Assembly: GCA_034687125.1 (NCBI GenBank)
Contig: JAQGBZ010000082.1
Location: forward strand, 124,001-188,000
Source of the DNA: Neelides folsomi
Lineage: Eukaryota > Arthropoda > Collembola > Neelipleona > Neelidae
Reading direction: 5' to 3'
Length of the DNA: 64,000 bases
Shown: positions 61,834 through 64,000 of the stretch, piece after piece
Layout: each line of letters starts with the position of its first letter
Numbering within the stretch: the stretch's first letter is position 1
Translations under genes and position numbers: made by a program
Notes under the pieces: generated by a model
The model's database searches: none
What the model saw: the letters and a program-made list of their open reading frames with translations, nothing else
Told to the model about the DNA's origin: nothing

Positions 61834-62820
61834 TTAAACTTTTATTTCGTTACAAAAAGGAATATAATAATATACTGAAAAAGATAAGGGTAATAAAACA
61901 CATTTAGTAATTAAATCATTAACACAAAGTTTAAAGCTCTTACTAAGTGTATTATTTATTTTATATAGAAAGACTTGTGTGCTATCAATGGGATATAAAG
62001 GTATAAATGTTTTGTTAGTAAATTCTTTGTATTTCAATACAATTGATTCATTTATATACAATATTTTTTTAATTACTACAATTTGATCATTAACAGTTTT
62101 AAAGCAATTATCACCTGAAGTATTTGAGACTTTTATACCATTTATGCGTATATGATTAATTGAGCCTTTTTTCTTATTTACATATAAATTATCCTCAGCT
62201 TTATCAAATTATCACTTTCGCAAACCCGATTGACAATTTGACTTAACTGATTATGATTTGTCCTAAGCATTCTTTTAAGTTTAGACATGACATGTAATTC
62301 TCAAAAGGAAAAGCACTAAAATTATCAAGAGATCCGTATATTAAACAATCAGATGCAAAATGGATTAAATTATGTACATTATAGACAAGAAATCCATTAG
62401 AATAAAATTTTGGACCTTCTTGAACAAATTTAATTAACATGGATCGAGCCAAATCATTCCAATCTTTAAATTTTCGCTTATCATTTTAACTTGCCTGTTT
62501 TGCAATCTACATACTAAAAAACCTGATATCCAAGATAAAATTAATTTTTTAAGCACGCCTAAGAGCACTAAGTGCATGTAATCAAGAAGAAATTGTGAAA
62601 TTAAACCAATATTTAATACATTTAATGGAGAATTAGATACATGGTGATCACTATAAGTTTTAAAACGAAAACTCTCATTGGCCCTTAAATTGGCAGAAAT
62701 TCCTTTAAATATAACTCGCTTTCCATCAAATTTACCAGGGCACACATTTTTCGCATCCTGAATTAGCATTGTGTGCTTTACAACTCTATGCCGAAGTTCT
62801 CGCTGGCGAGTTCGCCACAA
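61834..62820 (-). pseudogene. CACTA-like (tnp2-type) transposase remnant
   Basis: Three open pieces in different frames, read right to left, match the transposase found in many animal CACTA-like elements. Piece one (62434-62820) has RANESFRFKT, HHVSNSPL and LLDYMHLVLLGVLKKLILSW. Piece two (62243-62452) has VYNVHNLIHFASD and the hallmark LDNFSAFPFENYM. Piece three (61834-62061) has KCVLLPL near the usual C-terminus. Frameshifts and stops separate them, so the gene is dead. Upstream domains are missing or unrecognisable. The family name rests on my recall of these motifs; the element itself could bear another label. Confidence 0.75.
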
Positions 62821-63473
62821 AACACTTAATTCTCAAGTGGAAATGTTTATTATTTAAAGAAATTCCTTTTGAATATATTCTCCAGTGTAAGTTGCGTACG
62901 AACTTTGACCGGTAACGGGGCTTGAAACATGTTATAATTGACCATTGTTTTATAATGCCCAATAGAAAAAGAACAAAAAATGTTATTTTTGAGCGGGAGT
63001 TGAAAGGAAACAAATGGAATGTTTTAAGCGAAAACCTTTTATGCTTTTGATAAATGTTGGCTTTAGCTGAAAATAATATTGGATAGGAAAACTTGTGAAT
63101 TTCATAAACACACTTTTTATACATTATCTTTATGAGCTGCATAAACTTTTTTTATGCATTTTGGTATGTTCATGAATGCATAAACACCGTCCAATAAGCT
63201 AAGAAAGTCTTGAAAAAATGTTACAACTCAAAGATGGTTCAATGGATTTTCATATCAATTATATGATATAAATACACATAAGATAGTATTATGTATGAAA
63301 ACTTTCAGACTGATTGCATTGCCAATTTAAGAACTATGGTTGAATATTCAAAATGAAGGTGTCCAGAAACCTAAGAAAATTATTATTTCCGTTCTAATTA
63401 TCGTTATCTACTTTGATGTTATCGTCTGGAACTTGGGTATTTTCATCTTAAATCATATCAGTTGTGTTTAAGA

Positions 63474-63955
63474 TGCCGTTAGGAACATATTTAAGCGAAA
63501 GAGAGAGAGCACAAATTGATATTCTATATCAACAAGGTAGTTCAAAAACGGAAATTTCAAATATAATTGGTAGATCAATTAAGGCAGTGACAAGTGCTAT
63601 AAATATGGGAGAAAATTACAAAAAATGGAATAAAGGTGGTCGACCAAGGGTTACCAGTGCCCAGGACGAGAGGCAGATTGTTCGTCTAGCTACTTCAGGG
63701 CAATGTTCAATTAGGGAAATTCAGCGGGAACTTCCACCACTTTCTCGAGGAACAATTCACTCCAGAATTGTTGAAAAACCCTTTCTTCAATATTCAAAGA
63801 TGAAATGTCCGAGCCCGAATTGAAAGAAAGCCATGGTGTGGAGCGATGAGAAGAAATTCAACTTGGATGGACCGGACGGATACTCATATTACTGGCATGA
63901 TGTACGTAGAGAAAGCAAAGTTTTCTCTAAAAATCAACAAAGTATAAGTTTATAA
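63474..63955 (+). pseudogene. Tc3-like (Tc1/mariner) transposase remnant
   Basis: The first part (ATG 63474 to TGA 63821-63823, 116 codons) begins MPLGTYLSERERAQIDILYQ and carries the paired helix-turn-helix DNA-binding region of Tc3-type transposases (GGRPRVTSAQDERQI, SIREIQRELPPLSRGTIH). In the same frame after the TGA comes [20 protein letters not shown], which includes the first catalytic Asp of the DDE domain, and then a stop at 63953-63955. The segment that normally joins these two parts is shortened, and the rest of the DDE domain is absent. It is therefore an internally deleted, inactive copy. Terminal repeats were not identified; aggtgtccagaaac near 63357 may be part of one. Confidence 0.85.
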
Positions 63956-64000
63956 TAATATAAACGACTTTTAACTTGATTACCTAATTATGAAGTTTTA

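Larger units (their letters stand above)
61411..64000 (+). other. IMPACT: IMPACT intron after coding exon 4, occupied by transposon remnants
   Basis: No IMPACT exon with the expected SRWYGG block is present up to the right edge, so the intron is at least 2.6 kb. It contains a GC-richer patch (61630-61720) that may be a transposon end, a CACTA-like pseudogene and a Tc3-like pseudogene. Confidence 0.65.

Noticed and set aside
62786-63142. 118-codon minus-strand frame beside the CACTA-like pseudogene
   Set aside because: The sequence is Lys/Phe/Ile-rich with no transposase motif; it overlaps the recognisable piece in another frame.

Overview
This is eukaryotic DNA from an AT-rich invertebrate animal genome. 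All coding signal sits in small exons bounded by GT...AG introns, acceptors end in TTTCAG, TTTTAG, TTATAG or similar, and the proteins recognised are animal ones. A nematode or another ecdysozoan fits best, but the window alone does not fix the phylum. I see no bacterial operons, rRNA, tRNA or CRISPR array.

Layout. (1) Positions 1-2201, plus strand: a compact five-exon gene for a TJAP1/BEGAIN-family coiled-coil scaffold protein, with its 5' end unresolved. (2) 2202-6628: AT-rich spacer between two convergent genes. (3) 6629-55066, minus strand: one very long gene for the RNA-binding splicing regulator hnRNP L (Drosophila smooth type). I could place 15 coding exons, which join in frame to 565 codons. 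The 3' exons are packed into 2.3 kb (6629-8891). The 5' two thirds of the gene is spread over about 46 kb by introns of 3-15 kb that hold fold-back elements and tandem repeats. RRM2, RRM3 and RRM4 are clear; I could not find RRM1. (4) 55067-59290: a head-to-head promoter region with a likely untranslated first exon of the next gene. (5) 59291-61410, plus strand: the first four coding exons of IMPACT (RWD domain plus the start of the IMPACT/UPF0029 domain). The last part lies beyond the window. (6) 61411-64000: the next IMPACT intron, filled by two dead DNA transposons. One is a CACTA-like (tnp2-type) transposase pseudogene on the minus strand and the other a Tc3-like transposase pseudogene on the plus strand.

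The three genes share no pathway that I know of: a junction/synapse-type scaffold, a splicing regulator and a regulator of the GCN2 stress kinase. The most interesting points concern the hnRNP L gene: its apparent lack of RRM1, a possible alternative last exon deep in an intron that would yield a truncated protein with its own poly(A) signal, and a stop codon embedded in a splice donor that offers a choice between two C-termini. I found no clear previously undescribed multi-gene system.
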